Below are positions 1 to 7,657 of a stretch of 64,000 nt of DNA, piece after piece (the stretch's first letter is position 1; every line of letters starts with the position of its first letter). The notes beneath the pieces were generated by a model. The model saw nothing but the letters and a program-made list of their open reading frames with translations, was not told where the DNA came from and did not search any database. The position numbers and the translations under genes were made by a program. The stretch lies in NCBI GenBank assembly GCA_963707015.1, contig CAVPOO010000016.1, positions 88,185 to 152,184 on the forward strand, in the 5' to 3' direction. The stretch comes from CAVPOO01 sp963707015. Lineage in GTDB: Bacteria > Pseudomonadota > Gammaproteobacteria > Thiohalobacterales > Thiohalobacteraceae.

Positions 1-1
1 T

Positions 2-1015
2 GCAGAGGTCGTGGCGGTCGTGGGCGAGCGGGACGCCGCGTCCTCCGGCTTCAACCGTGCCCTGGACGCGTTGCGCCCGATCGGGTCGCTGATCAAACCG
101 GCCGTGTACCTGAGTGCGATCGAAGATCCGTCGCGGTACACCTTGGCGAGCCTTGTTGAGGATACGCCACTCACGATCGAACTGAGTGGTGGCAAGCAAT
201 GGCAGCCGGGCAATTATGACAGGAAATACCGGCAGCGGGTTACCGTCTATGAGGCACTGGTGCATTCGCTCAATGTGCCCACGGCAAGAATCGGCCTCGA
301 TATCGGGGTAAAGGCCGTCATACGTACCCTGCAGCAACTGGGTGTGGGGCGCGACTTCAAACCCTTTCCGGCACTGTTGCTCGGTGCGGCGGAAATGACA
401 CCCGCCGAAGTGACCCAGATGTACCAGACGCTGGCCGCCGGTGGTTTTCGTTCCCCCTTGCGGTCGATCACGGCGATCGTGGCGGCGGACGGGACGCCCC
501 TGCAACGCTACCCCTTGCGGGTCGAGCAGGTCGCCGGCGCAGGGCCGGTGTTTCTCATCAACACCACGCTTCAGGGCGTCGTACGGCACGGGACGGCGGC
601 CAGTCTGGGTTCGGTTTTCCCCCCGGATCTGGGGCTGGCAGGCAAGACCGGCACGACCAACGATCTGCGCGACAGCTGGTTTGCAGGCTTCAGTGGGGAC
701 TTGCTTGGGGTGGTATGGCTGGGCAGGGACGATAACCAGCCCATGGGCCTTACCGGCACCAGCGGGGCACTGCAGGTGTGGAAGGACCTCATGCGCGAGG
801 CTAGACTCGAGCCACTTATCCTGGCACAGCCGCCGCAGATCGAGATGGCAGAGATTCATCTGCCCGACGGTCTGCGGGCCGACAGCTATTGTGAAAATCG
901 CGTAGAATTGCCATTTCTTGCCGGGAGCACGCCGCAGGGATATGCCGCCTGCGCACGCGGCAACGATGCAACAGGGCAAGCCTTGCCCTGGCTGAAGGGG
1001 ATCTTTGGCAGATGA
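2..1015 (+). CDS. mrcB: Penicillin-binding protein 1B, C-terminal part (gene starts outside window)
   Basis: This is the transpeptidase half of a bifunctional class A penicillin-binding protein, which polymerises and cross-links peptidoglycan at the outer face of the inner membrane. The reading frame is open from base 2, so the glycosyltransferase half lies to the left of the window. All three penicillin-binding signatures are visible: the SxxK box in PIGSLIKPAVYL (catalytic Ser), the SxN box in HSLNVPT, and the KTG box in GKTGTTND. The spacing and the sequence around GSLIKP match PBP1B better than PBP1A. The stop codon overlaps the start of the next gene (ATGA), so the two are probably translated together. 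The symbol rests on these motifs only, because the diagnostic N-terminal region is not visible. Confidence 0.9.
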   Translation, partial: AEVVAVVGERDAASSGFNRALDALRPIGSLIKPAVYLSAIEDPSRYTLASLVEDTPLTIELSGGKQWQPGNYDRKYRQRVTVYEALVHSLNVPTARIGLDIGVKAVIRTLQQLGVGRDFKPFPALLLGAAEMTPAEVTQMYQTLAAGGFRSPLRSITAIVAADGTPLQRYPLRVEQVAGAGPVFLINTTLQGVVRHGTAASLGSVFPPDLGLAGKTGTTNDLRDSWFAGFSGDLLGVVWLGRDDNQPMGLTGTSGALQVWKDLMREARLEPLILAQPPQIEMAEIHLPDGLRADSYCENRVELPFLAGSTPQGYAACARGNDATGQALPWLKGIFGR

Positions 1016-1557
1016 CACGACGACAGGGTTCAATCGCGCTGGGTACGCTGTGCGCGGCGCTCGCGGCATGCAGCGTCGCGCCAAGCGGCGACTCGCGCCC
1101 GCCGGTCGAGGAGCGTGGGACAGCCACCGGCGAAAGCCCCCAGCCCCTGGAGAGGGAGGTGGAGGTAGAGGTGAAGGTGGAGCCTGGCGCCCTCCCGAGC
1201 CGTGTTTCCAGTCAACCGGCAGTGGTGAGTCTGGTCGCGCGTGCCGATGATCAGATGCAAGCGGGCGACCTCGGCGCAGCGGCCGCCTCGCTTGAGCGCG
1301 CGCTGCGCATCGATGCGCGTAACGCGCGCCTGTGGAGTCGGCTGGCAGCGGTGCGGCTGGAACAGGGCGAATTCTGGCAGGCGGCGGGGCTTGCCGCCAA
1401 ATCCAACAGTCTGGCAGGTGACAACCCGGTGTTGCAGGCATACAACTGGCGGCTGATCGCGCGCGCGCGACGCGGTGAAGATGATCTTGCCGGTGCACGC
1501 GAGGCCGAGGAGATGGCCGACAGCTTCGCTGCCAGGACCCGTGCACCGGGTCAATAG
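1012..1557 (+). CDS. Tetratricopeptide-repeat lipoprotein
   Basis: A predicted lipoprotein of 181 residues. The N-terminus has basic residues, a short hydrophobic stretch and a lipobox ending LAAC, so Cys20 would be lipidated. A low-complexity acidic linker follows (alternating EVEVEVKVE near residues 49-58). The C-terminal part, about residues 70-165, has the alternating Ala/Leu pattern of two to three TPR-like helical hairpins, such as GDLGAAAASLERALRIDARN. It starts inside the stop codon of the penicillin-binding protein gene. The context suggests an outer-membrane partner or regulator of that synthase, comparable in role to LpoB but not recognisably homologous. That role is inference; the lipoprotein and TPR calls come from the sequence. 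Confidence 0.75.
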   Translation: MTRRQGSIALGTLCAALAACSVAPSGDSRPPVEERGTATGESPQPLEREVEVEVKVEPGALPSRVSSQPAVVSLVARADDQMQAGDLGAAAASLERALRIDARNARLWSRLAAVRLEQGEFWQAAGLAAKSNSLAGDNPVLQAYNWRLIARARRGEDDLAGAREAEEMADSFAARTRAPGQ

Positions 1558-1671
1558 CATTTTCATCCCCGGAATGTTCTGCACCTGTTCAGCGCGCAAC
1601 CGGTTGAACCGCGACCGATCTGCCGGGTAGCCAGGCCCGGCTGTATGGGGCCGGGGAACGGCTCATTCGTG

Positions 1672-1677
1672 TACAAT
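1672..1677 (+). promoter_or_regulatory. Candidate -10 box for a nearly leaderless transcript
   Basis: TACAAT lies only ten bases upstream of the GTG start at 1688. If it is used, transcription would begin a few bases before the start codon and the mRNA would be leaderless or nearly so. No convincing -35 box is visible at the expected distance, so this is a weak call. A GCCGGG/CCCGGC inverted repeat just upstream (1622-1641) could be part of a terminator for the preceding gene, but it lacks a T tract. Confidence 0.3.
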
Positions 1678-1687
1678 ACCCGGCAAC

Positions 1688-2197
1688 GTGACCGTCTACT
1701 CTGTCGATAAACTGATCTCCGAGGCCCGGCGGCTGGCCGCAGACTATCGTCGCGCCACCGGCAAGACGATGCCGGGCGTCAGCATCGAGATCGCCCAGAA
1801 CGATGCCGCGCGGCTGCTGGACCTGGAGCTGGCTAACGATCCCCAGCTTGGCTACGACGCGCTGGGCCGGGGTCGACGGGAGGGCAGGAAGATTCAGATC
1901 AAGGGGCGGGTCATCTTTGATGAAAGCAAGTCTGGACACCGCATTGGCCAGCTCAGGACGGAACGTGACTGGGACAGTGTGCTGCTGGTTCTCATGGACG
2001 AGGATTACGAGCCTTTCGAGATCTATGAAGCCGAACGTGGCGAGATACTCGACGCCATGGCCGCAGGCGATAACGACCGGCGAAACAAGCGCGGGGCACT
2101 TTCGATTTCAAAATTCAAAAACATCAGTGAACTGGTCTGGACCCGCGAAGAGGGCGAGCTTGCAGACGCTGTCTGGGATAACCAGTCCGGTCCCTGA
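1688..2197 (+). CDS. Conserved hypothetical protein (DUF6998-like)
   Basis: A soluble protein of 169 residues without signal peptide or membrane segment. I recognise it only as resembling a family of small conserved proteins with an RRATGK motif near the N-terminus, a central GRKIQIKGR strand and a C-terminal ALSISKFKNI motif; DUF6998 is my best recollection of the family name. The KIQIKGR strand followed by an acidic WDSVLLVLMDEDYEPFEIYEA segment resembles PD-(D/E)xK nuclease-like folds, but no complete catalytic set can be assigned by eye. The GTG start is preferred because it includes the conserved N-terminal helix; there is no obvious Shine-Dalgarno sequence. It stands alone between the penicillin-binding protein operon and yoaA. 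Confidence 0.6.
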   Translation: MTVYSVDKLISEARRLAADYRRATGKTMPGVSIEIAQNDAARLLDLELANDPQLGYDALGRGRREGRKIQIKGRVIFDESKSGHRIGQLRTERDWDSVLLVLMDEDYEPFEIYEAERGEILDAMAAGDNDRRNKRGALSISKFKNISELVWTREEGELADAVWDNQSGP

Positions 2198-2240
2198 TCT
2201 GCGCACCCGCCGCCCGCACCGGCGGAACAGTTGATAGCAC

Positions 2241-4226
2241 ATGGACGTGTCGGCAGTCTTCAGCACAGACGGGCCCCTGGCCCGCGAGATTCCCGGTTTT
2301 TCACCCCGCCAGGCGCAGTTGCGCATGGCCGACGCCGTGGCCGGCGCCTTCGAGGATGATGCCGTGCTGGTCGTCGAGGCGGGAACCGGAACCGGCAAGA
2401 CCTTTGCCTATCTGGTGCCCGCTCTGCTGTCCGGTCACAGAACCATCATCTCGACCGGGACCCGGCATCTCCAGGACCAGCTGTTTCATCGCGATCTGCC
2501 CCTGGTCAGGCGGGCGCTCGAGGCGCCCGTGGATATCGCGCTGCTCAAGGGACGCGCCAATTATCTTTGCCTGCATCGCCTGGGAATCGCCGAGCAGGAC
2601 GGCCGCCTGCCAACCCGACCCGCTATGGCGGATCTGGAGATAATCCGCCGCTGGGCGCGGGTCACGGAGTCGGGCGATACCGCGGAGCTGGCGGACGTCG
2701 CCGAGGAGTCGCCGGTCTGGCCGATGGTCACCTCGACCACGGATAACTGCCTGGGCGCCGACTGCAGTTTTTTTCAGCAGTGCCACGTGGTCAGGGCCAG
2801 GCGGCGGGCGCAGGAGGCCGAGGTACTGGTGATCAATCACCACCTCCTGTTCGCGGACATGGCGCTCAAGGAGGAGGGTTTCGGCGAACTGCTTCCGGGG
2901 GCGGGTGCCTTCGTGATTGATGAGGCACATCAGTTGCCGGCGGTCGCCTCGCAGTTCTTCGGCATCAGTCTTACCAGCCGCCAGCTGCTGGGCATTGCGC
3001 GCGACGCAGTGCTCGAACACCTGCGGGAAGCCGGTGATATGCGGGAGCTGCCGGCCACGGCAGGCAGACTGGAGACCGCCGTGCGCGACCTGCGCCTGGC
3101 ATTTCCCAGGGAAATCGGGCGCAGTCACTGGCATCAGGTGGCCGGGATACCCGCTGTCAGCGCTGCCCTGCAGGGCGTCGAGACGTCCTTGCGCGAACTG
3201 ACCACCTGGCTCAAGGCGGCCGCGTCGCGGGGCCGCGGTCTGGAGAACTGCGGGAACCGTGCCACACTGCTGATGGAGCGCCTGCACCTGGTGCGTGAAC
3301 CGCCGAAGACCCATATTCATTGGCTGGAAACGAGCCGGCGCGGGTTCGGTATTCACTTCACGCCCTTTGAGGTGGCCTCGCATATCCGCAGCAACATGCA
3401 GGCACTGGGGAATACCTGGGTGTTCACGTCGGCGACCCTGGCGGTCGGTGAGAACTTCGAGCATTTCTGCCACCGCGCCGGGCTGCAGGAACCCCGGACG
3501 GTGCGCCTCGACAGTCCGTTTGACTACGCGCACAATGCCCTGCTTTATTTGCCACCTGCGCTCCCCGATCCCGGTGATGCCAGCCATACGCCGGCGGTGA
3601 TTGCGGCCGCCCGGTCGGTTCTGGCGTGCAGCGAGGGGCGCGCCTTCCTGCTGTTCACCAGTCACCGGGCCTTGCGGGCGGCGGCAGAGGCCCTGGGCGC
3701 GGATTTGCCTTACCCGCTGCTCGTCCAGGGCAGCGCCCCGCGCTCGGAACTTCTGGAACGGTTCCGCAAATCCGGAAATGCCGTGCTGTTGGGGACGGGC
3801 AGCTTCTGGGAAGGGGTCGATGTGCGAGGTGAAGCCCTGTCCTGTGTCCTCATTGACAAGCTGCCCTTCGCCTCGCCGGGAGATCCTGTCCTCAACGCCC
3901 GTATCGATGCGATGCGTGCCGAGGGCGGTAATCCCTTCGTGGAGTACCAGCTGCCGCAGGCGGTGATCGCCCTCAAGCAGGGGGTCGGACGCCTGATCCG
4001 CGATGTCAGTGATCGCGGCGTGCTGGTGCTGTGTGATCCCCGGCTGCGTTCGAAATCCTATGGGAAGATCTTCCTCGACAGTCTGCCACCCATGCCCCGC
4101 ACGACGAGTCTGGCTGACGTCAGAACGTTCTTCGCGTCTGCCGCGGGCCCGGACACCGGGGACTCGCATCGGCCGCGGGCCTCGATCGGCAACCCGGCAG
4201 CTGACGCAGGGCCCCGGTGCGGATGA
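2241..4226 (+). CDS. yoaA: DinG/XPD-family ATP-dependent helicase YoaA
   Basis: A 661-residue superfamily 2 helicase of the XPD/DinG type, which unwinds DNA 5' to 3' during repair and replication-fork rescue. Walker A is AGTGTGKT (residues 47-54), Walker B is the DEAH box in VIDEAHQLP, and a late helicase motif is GVGRLIRDVSDRG. Four cysteines placed as in the iron-sulfur cluster of the family are visible: one in NYLCLHR (about residue 110) and three in NCLGADCSFFQQC (about 169-180). The length fits YoaA and not the longer DinG. The stop overlaps the tsaB start by four bases, the same neighbour pair as in E. coli. Confidence 0.9.
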   Translation: MDVSAVFSTDGPLAREIPGFSPRQAQLRMADAVAGAFEDDAVLVVEAGTGTGKTFAYLVPALLSGHRTIISTGTRHLQDQLFHRDLPLVRRALEAPVDIALLKGRANYLCLHRLGIAEQDGRLPTRPAMADLEIIRRWARVTESGDTAELADVAEESPVWPMVTSTTDNCLGADCSFFQQCHVVRARRRAQEAEVLVINHHLLFADMALKEEGFGELLPGAGAFVIDEAHQLPAVASQFFGISLTSRQLLGIARDAVLEHLREAGDMRELPATAGRLETAVRDLRLAFPREIGRSHWHQVAGIPAVSAALQGVETSLRELTTWLKAAASRGRGLENCGNRATLLMERLHLVREPPKTHIHWLETSRRGFGIHFTPFEVASHIRSNMQALGNTWVFTSATLAVGENFEHFCHRAGLQEPRTVRLDSPFDYAHNALLYLPPALPDPGDASHTPAVIAAARSVLACSEGRAFLLFTSHRALRAAAEALGADLPYPLLVQGSAPRSELLERFRKSGNAVLLGTGSFWEGVDVRGEALSCVLIDKLPFASPGDPVLNARIDAMRAEGGNPFVEYQLPQAVIALKQGVGRLIRDVSDRGVLVLCDPRLRSKSYGKIFLDSLPPMPRTTSLADVRTFFASAAGPDTGDSHRPRASIGNPAADAGPRCG

Positions 4227-4894
4227 AACTTCTGGCTATCGACACCGCAACGGAGTCCTGCACGGCGGCCTTGCTCATCGACGGTGATATTCGCGAGCGA
4301 TACGAGGTCGCGCCGCGCGGCCATGCCGGCCTGATCCTGCCGATGGTGGACTCGCTGCTGACGGAGGCGGGGCTGGCAGCAACGGATCTCGATGGCCTGG
4401 TACTCGGACATGGACCCGGCAGTTTCACCGGCGTGCGCATCGGCACCGGTGTCGTGCAGGGCATTGCCTTTGCAGCGGATCTGCCCGTCGCGCCCGTATC
4501 CACGCTGGCCGCCATGGCGCAGGGCGCAGTGCGGGTACTTGGGGCCCGCTCTGTCCTGGTGGCAATCGATGCGCGCATGGAGGAGGTCTACTGGGGCTGT
4601 TACGAGCTCGGTACACAGGGCCTCGTCCAGGCGGTATGTGCAGAGTCCGTGCTTGCCCCGGATGCCGTGACGGCGCCCGCCGCGGGCGCCTGGGTTGGTG
4701 TCGGTTCAGGGTGGGGACGTTACGCGGCACAACTGGAGGCTGCAGTGGGAGAACGACCCGTTGAGATCGTCAGTCGCTTTTATCCCCATGCGCAGGATCT
4801 GGTCCGCCTCGGTGCGCAGGTGCTGCGCGAAGGCGGAGGGGTTGCAGCCGATCGCGCACTCCCTGTCTACCTGCGCGACAAGGTCGCGAACTGA
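4223..4894 (+). CDS. tsaB: tRNA threonylcarbamoyladenosine biosynthesis protein TsaB
   Basis: TsaB (YeaZ) is the non-catalytic partner of TsaD in the complex that places threonylcarbamoyl on A37 of ANN-decoding tRNAs. The protein opens with the ASKHA-fold signature MKLLAIDTATESC and has the second family motif HGPGSFTGVRIG. Its length of about 223 residues is usual. I chose ATG 4223, which overlaps the yoaA stop codon, over the in-frame GTG six bases upstream because family members begin MKLLAIDT. The overlap implies translation coupled to yoaA. Downstream lies a dispersed palindromic repeat, where transcription may end. Confidence 0.92.
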   Translation: MKLLAIDTATESCTAALLIDGDIRERYEVAPRGHAGLILPMVDSLLTEAGLAATDLDGLVLGHGPGSFTGVRIGTGVVQGIAFAADLPVAPVSTLAAMAQGAVRVLGARSVLVAIDARMEEVYWGCYELGTQGLVQAVCAESVLAPDAVTAPAAGAWVGVGSGWGRYAAQLEAAVGERPVEIVSRFYPHAQDLVRLGAQVLREGGGVAADRALPVYLRDKVAN

Positions 4895-4913
4895 TCGACG
4901 AGGGAACGGATAG

Positions 4914-5015
4914 TATGGCCACGGAATCCACGGAAAAACACGGAAAGAACCAATAGCCATTACTATCTTTTTTCGTGTGTTTCCGTGGCTATCAATAAGA
5001 ATACTGGCATTCAAC
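4914..5015. repeat. Dispersed palindromic repeat, family 1, copy a
   Basis: The left arm starts TATGGCCACGGAATCCACGG and continues with AAAAACACGGAAAGAAC. The right arm, after a short loop, carries CGTGTGTTTCCGTGGCTAT and ends with the tail ATACTGGCATTCA. The same core occurs near 31411, 49128, 59134 and 61867. This copy sits 20 bases after the tsaB stop codon, and its arms could form a long hairpin in RNA. The right arm is degenerate compared with the other copies. Confidence 0.85.
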
Positions 5016-5026
5016 CCGACCCGGAA

Positions 5027-5066
5027 TTCTCACCGGGATCCCGGATGCTGGCGGAGGGCTCGTGTG
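5027..5066 (-). repeat. 40-bp fragment of repeat family 2
   Basis: Forty bases beginning TTCTCACCGGGATCCCGGAT match the reverse complement of 53487-53526, inside the long family-2 copy d, with a single mismatch. The rest of the family-2 element is missing here. The fragment directly abuts the family-1 copy at 4914-5015, giving a composite repeat between tsaB and the ycgN-like gene. Confidence 0.7.
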
Positions 5067-5159
5067 CCTGGGCGCCGTTGCCGAAGAGGTGTTTCCCAGT
5101 CAATCAGGCGACACGCCAGGGCAGCGTACCCGGCAACAGAGCGCAGCCTCGCGTCTGGA

Positions 5160-5648
5160 CTATCTTCCCGGTTCCACCTGGTCGAAATGGATGATGTTTT
5201 CCACCAGCTCGTCCGGATGCACACAGGTCTCGGGCACGACCTTGCCGCGTACCGAAATACCGGCGGTATGCACGCTATGCGGATCATGGCTGACCAGCGG
5301 GTGCCAGCGGGGCAAGTCTTTCCCCTCCGCCAGGAGACGGTACGCGCAGGTATCAGGAAGCCAGGTGAGCCGGTCCAGCAGGCCCGGGGTCAGCACCAGG
5401 CAGTCCGGAACCCGCTGGCTGCGTTCTGCATAACAGCCGCAGTGACAGGTGTCTGCATCCATGTAGCGGCAGACCACATTGGTGTAAAACACCGCACCGC
5501 TGTCGATATCCTCAATCTTGTGCAGACAGCATCGCCCGCAATGGTCGCAGAGCGATTCCCATTGCGCCTGACTCATCTCACCCAGCGCCAGGGTTTTCCA
5601 GAAGGGTAAGGTGCTGTCGGCGGGTTTTGCGGGCACGTTAGACGGCAT
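5160..5648 (-). CDS. ycgN: YcgN-family cysteine-cluster protein (UPF0260)
   Basis: A cytosolic protein of 162 residues of the YcgN/UPF0260 family. These proteins carry conserved cysteine clusters thought to bind zinc or iron; their role is not established. The visible clusters are DHCGRCCLHK near residue 35 and CRYMDADTCHCGCY near residues 60-74, with further Cys in VPDCLVL and PDTCAYRLL. The family sequence HDPHSVHTAGISVRG is present near residue 120. It is a single gene transcribed towards the composite repeat at 4914-5066. The family call is firm; the biochemical role is unknown. Confidence 0.88.
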   Translation of the reverse strand: MPSNVPAKPADSTLPFWKTLALGEMSQAQWESLCDHCGRCCLHKIEDIDSGAVFYTNVVCRYMDADTCHCGCYAERSQRVPDCLVLTPGLLDRLTWLPDTCAYRLLAEGKDLPRWHPLVSHDPHSVHTAGISVRGKVVPETCVHPDELVENIIHFDQVEPGR

Positions 5649-5935
5649 ATCTTTGCTGGTTAGATGCGATATAAAATACTGGCGCGGCGGCCCGCCGATT
5701 ATAGCAGCGACGCGACTCGCCCGTCACAGCGAGGTTTCGAGATTCGGTCTTTCGGCCTGCACTGATCCCAGGGGCAGGCAGTTTGGCGAAATTGCAGGCC
5801 CTGCAGGGGGACCTGCAGCTTGACAGGGTACCGAACGCAGCGGACCGACACCTGATACCTCGCCCTTGAGGGATGGAGAGACACACAGCCTCATGCACCT
5901 TGCTCACGCTCAACCGCCAGCCCACTGAGTCCCGG

Positions 5936-7105
5936 ATGCACGACGACGCCTTCGTCTTTGCCATTTTCCTGGTGTTCACCGGTGCTGCTTTGTTCGCGAC
6001 GCTGGCGCTGTTCGCGCGCCAGGCCCTGATTGTTTCCTATATCGTGCTGGGCATGCTGCTTGGCCCCTGGGGGCTTGGGCTGGTCACTGACCCGCAGATG
6101 ATCAGCGGCATCTCCCACATCGGGATCATGTTCCTGCTGTTCCTGCTGGGGCTCGATCTGCCCCTCAACAAACTCCTCAAGCTTGTCGGCGAGACCACAC
6201 GCGTCACGGGAATCAGTTCCGGCATCTTTGCCCTGATGGGTGTGGGCGTGGCCTGGGTGTTCGGCTTTACCTGGGTCGAACAGCTGCTGATTGGTGCCGC
6301 GCTGATGTTTTCCAGCACGATCATCGGCTTGAAACTGCTGCCGACCACGGTCCTGCATCACCGGCATACGGGGGAGATCATCATCAGCGTGCTCTTGCTT
6401 CAGGACCTGGTCGCCATCGTTATCCTGCTGCTGCTGCAGCTGTATTCAGGACAGCAGACCAGCTGGATCAGCCTCAGTCTCCTGGCCGCCTCTCTGCCGG
6501 CGCTGATGCTGCTGGCCGGGTTGCTGGAACGCTACGTCCTGGAGCGGCTGATTCGCCGTTTTGACACTATCCAGGAGTACATTTTTCTGATGGCAATCGG
6601 ATGGTGCCTGGGATTTGCCGAGCTGGCCAAGGTCCTGGGTTTGTCTTACGAGATTGGCGCCTTCATCGCCGGCGTCGCGCTTGCGACCAGTCCGATTGCA
6701 GTGTTTATTGCCGAGCGCCTCAGGCCGCTCAGAGATTTCTTCCTGATCGTGTTTTTCTTTTCCCTGGGCGCCGGATTCGACCTGGGGATCGTCGGCGAGG
6801 TCATCCTGCCGGCCCTGATCCTCGCCGCCCTGGTGCTGGCACTGAAGCCATGGGTATTCAGGCAGCTCCTGCGCAGCACCGGTGAGGATGCCAGTCGTGC
6901 CCAGGAAATCGGCGTGCGGCTCGGTCAGATCAGCGAGTTCTCCCTGCTGATCGCCGTGCTGGCGATGGACCTCAATCTGATCAGCCACAAGGCCTCTTAT
7001 CTGATTCAGACCAGTACGCTGTTCACGTTCGTTGTCTCGTCGTACCTGGTCGTCTTGCGGTATCCGACGCCGATTGCGGTGTCAGAACGGCTGCGACGCA
7101 ACTGA
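5936..7105 (+). CDS. CPA2-family cation:proton antiporter (membrane domain only)
   Basis: An integral membrane protein of 389 residues with about ten to twelve hydrophobic segments, of the CPA2 (KefB-type) monovalent cation/proton antiporter family. The family core is visible in FLLGLDLPLNKL and in GLSYEIGAFIAGVALATSP, with FFFSLGAGFDL near the end. The protein stops after the membrane domain and lacks the TrkA-N nucleotide-binding domain of KefB/KefC, so it is probably not glutathione-gated. I chose ATG 5936 (MHDDAFVFAIF) because the upstream in-frame extension is polar and unlike the family. Substrate ion (Na+ or K+) cannot be told from sequence. A DUF302 protein follows 56 bases downstream. 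Confidence 0.85.
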   Translation: MHDDAFVFAIFLVFTGAALFATLALFARQALIVSYIVLGMLLGPWGLGLVTDPQMISGISHIGIMFLLFLLGLDLPLNKLLKLVGETTRVTGISSGIFALMGVGVAWVFGFTWVEQLLIGAALMFSSTIIGLKLLPTTVLHHRHTGEIIISVLLLQDLVAIVILLLLQLYSGQQTSWISLSLLAASLPALMLLAGLLERYVLERLIRRFDTIQEYIFLMAIGWCLGFAELAKVLGLSYEIGAFIAGVALATSPIAVFIAERLRPLRDFFLIVFFFSLGAGFDLGIVGEVILPALILAALVLALKPWVFRQLLRSTGEDASRAQEIGVRLGQISEFSLLIAVLAMDLNLISHKASYLIQTSTLFTFVVSSYLVVLRYPTPIAVSERLRRN

Positions 7106-7161
7106 TGAACCCGCTTGCCGCATGCAACCCTTGCTCCTTACCCAACCGGAGGCTGTCCCCG

Positions 7162-7644
7162 ATGAAACGTATCTTTGCCGTGTTGATCATGCACCTCTTG
7201 CCGCTTTCCGCCTGGGCGGATTTGCCGGGCGTCCGTGAATGGCGGGTCGAGCAGACACTGGACAGGACCTACGCGACGGTTTATGCGGCACTCGAAGCAC
7301 ACCGCTTCTTTGTCGTCTTTGAGGTGGATATCGCCGGCAACCTGAAGGGATTTGCAGAACGCTGGGGAGACGACTACAACCGGAATCAACTGGAAGGCGT
7401 TCGCTCCCTGGTTTTCTGCAACGGCTGGTACGCCAACCAGGTCAGCAACCAGGATCCCCGCCTGCTCGCGCTGTGCCCGCTGCGGATCTCACTGATTCAC
7501 AAAGACGGTGTGACGCGTGTCCTGTTCGTGCGGCCCACACACATCGCCGCGGAAAGTGACGGGATGGAAATCGCAAAAGACCTGGAAGCCGCCGTTGCTG
7601 CCGCGATCGATGAGGGGATTGCCAGGGCGGTCGAGACACCGTGA
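7162..7644 (+). CDS. DUF302-family secreted protein
   Basis: A protein of 160 residues with a Sec signal peptide (MKRIFAVLIMHLLPLSAWA, cleavage after AWA) followed by a DUF302-like domain. Features of that family seen here are an early segment on a modified FEVDIAGNLKGFAERWG, the sequence SLVFCNGWYANQV, and a C-terminal helical segment. The domain is found alone or fused to membrane proteins and has no established reaction. ATG 7162 is chosen over upstream in-frame starts because it begins the signal peptide directly. It lies downstream of the antiporter in the same direction and converges with dctM, only 13 bases separating the two stop codons. Confidence 0.7.
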   Translation: MKRIFAVLIMHLLPLSAWADLPGVREWRVEQTLDRTYATVYAALEAHRFFVVFEVDIAGNLKGFAERWGDDYNRNQLEGVRSLVFCNGWYANQVSNQDPRLLALCPLRISLIHKDGVTRVLFVRPTHIAAESDGMEIAKDLEAAVAAAIDEGIARAVETP

Positions 7645-7657
7645 TCCCGCGGCCCCG

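Noticed and set aside
2301..4169. Long open frame (622 codons) on the minus strand opposite yoaA
   Set aside because: It is a shadow of the GC-rich yoaA coding strand; its translation has no recognisable domain and is rich in Arg/Gly/Gln as such shadows are.
4977..5609. Plus-strand frame over the composite repeat and ycgN
   Set aside because: It overlaps a well-supported YcgN-family gene on the minus strand and begins within a palindromic repeat.
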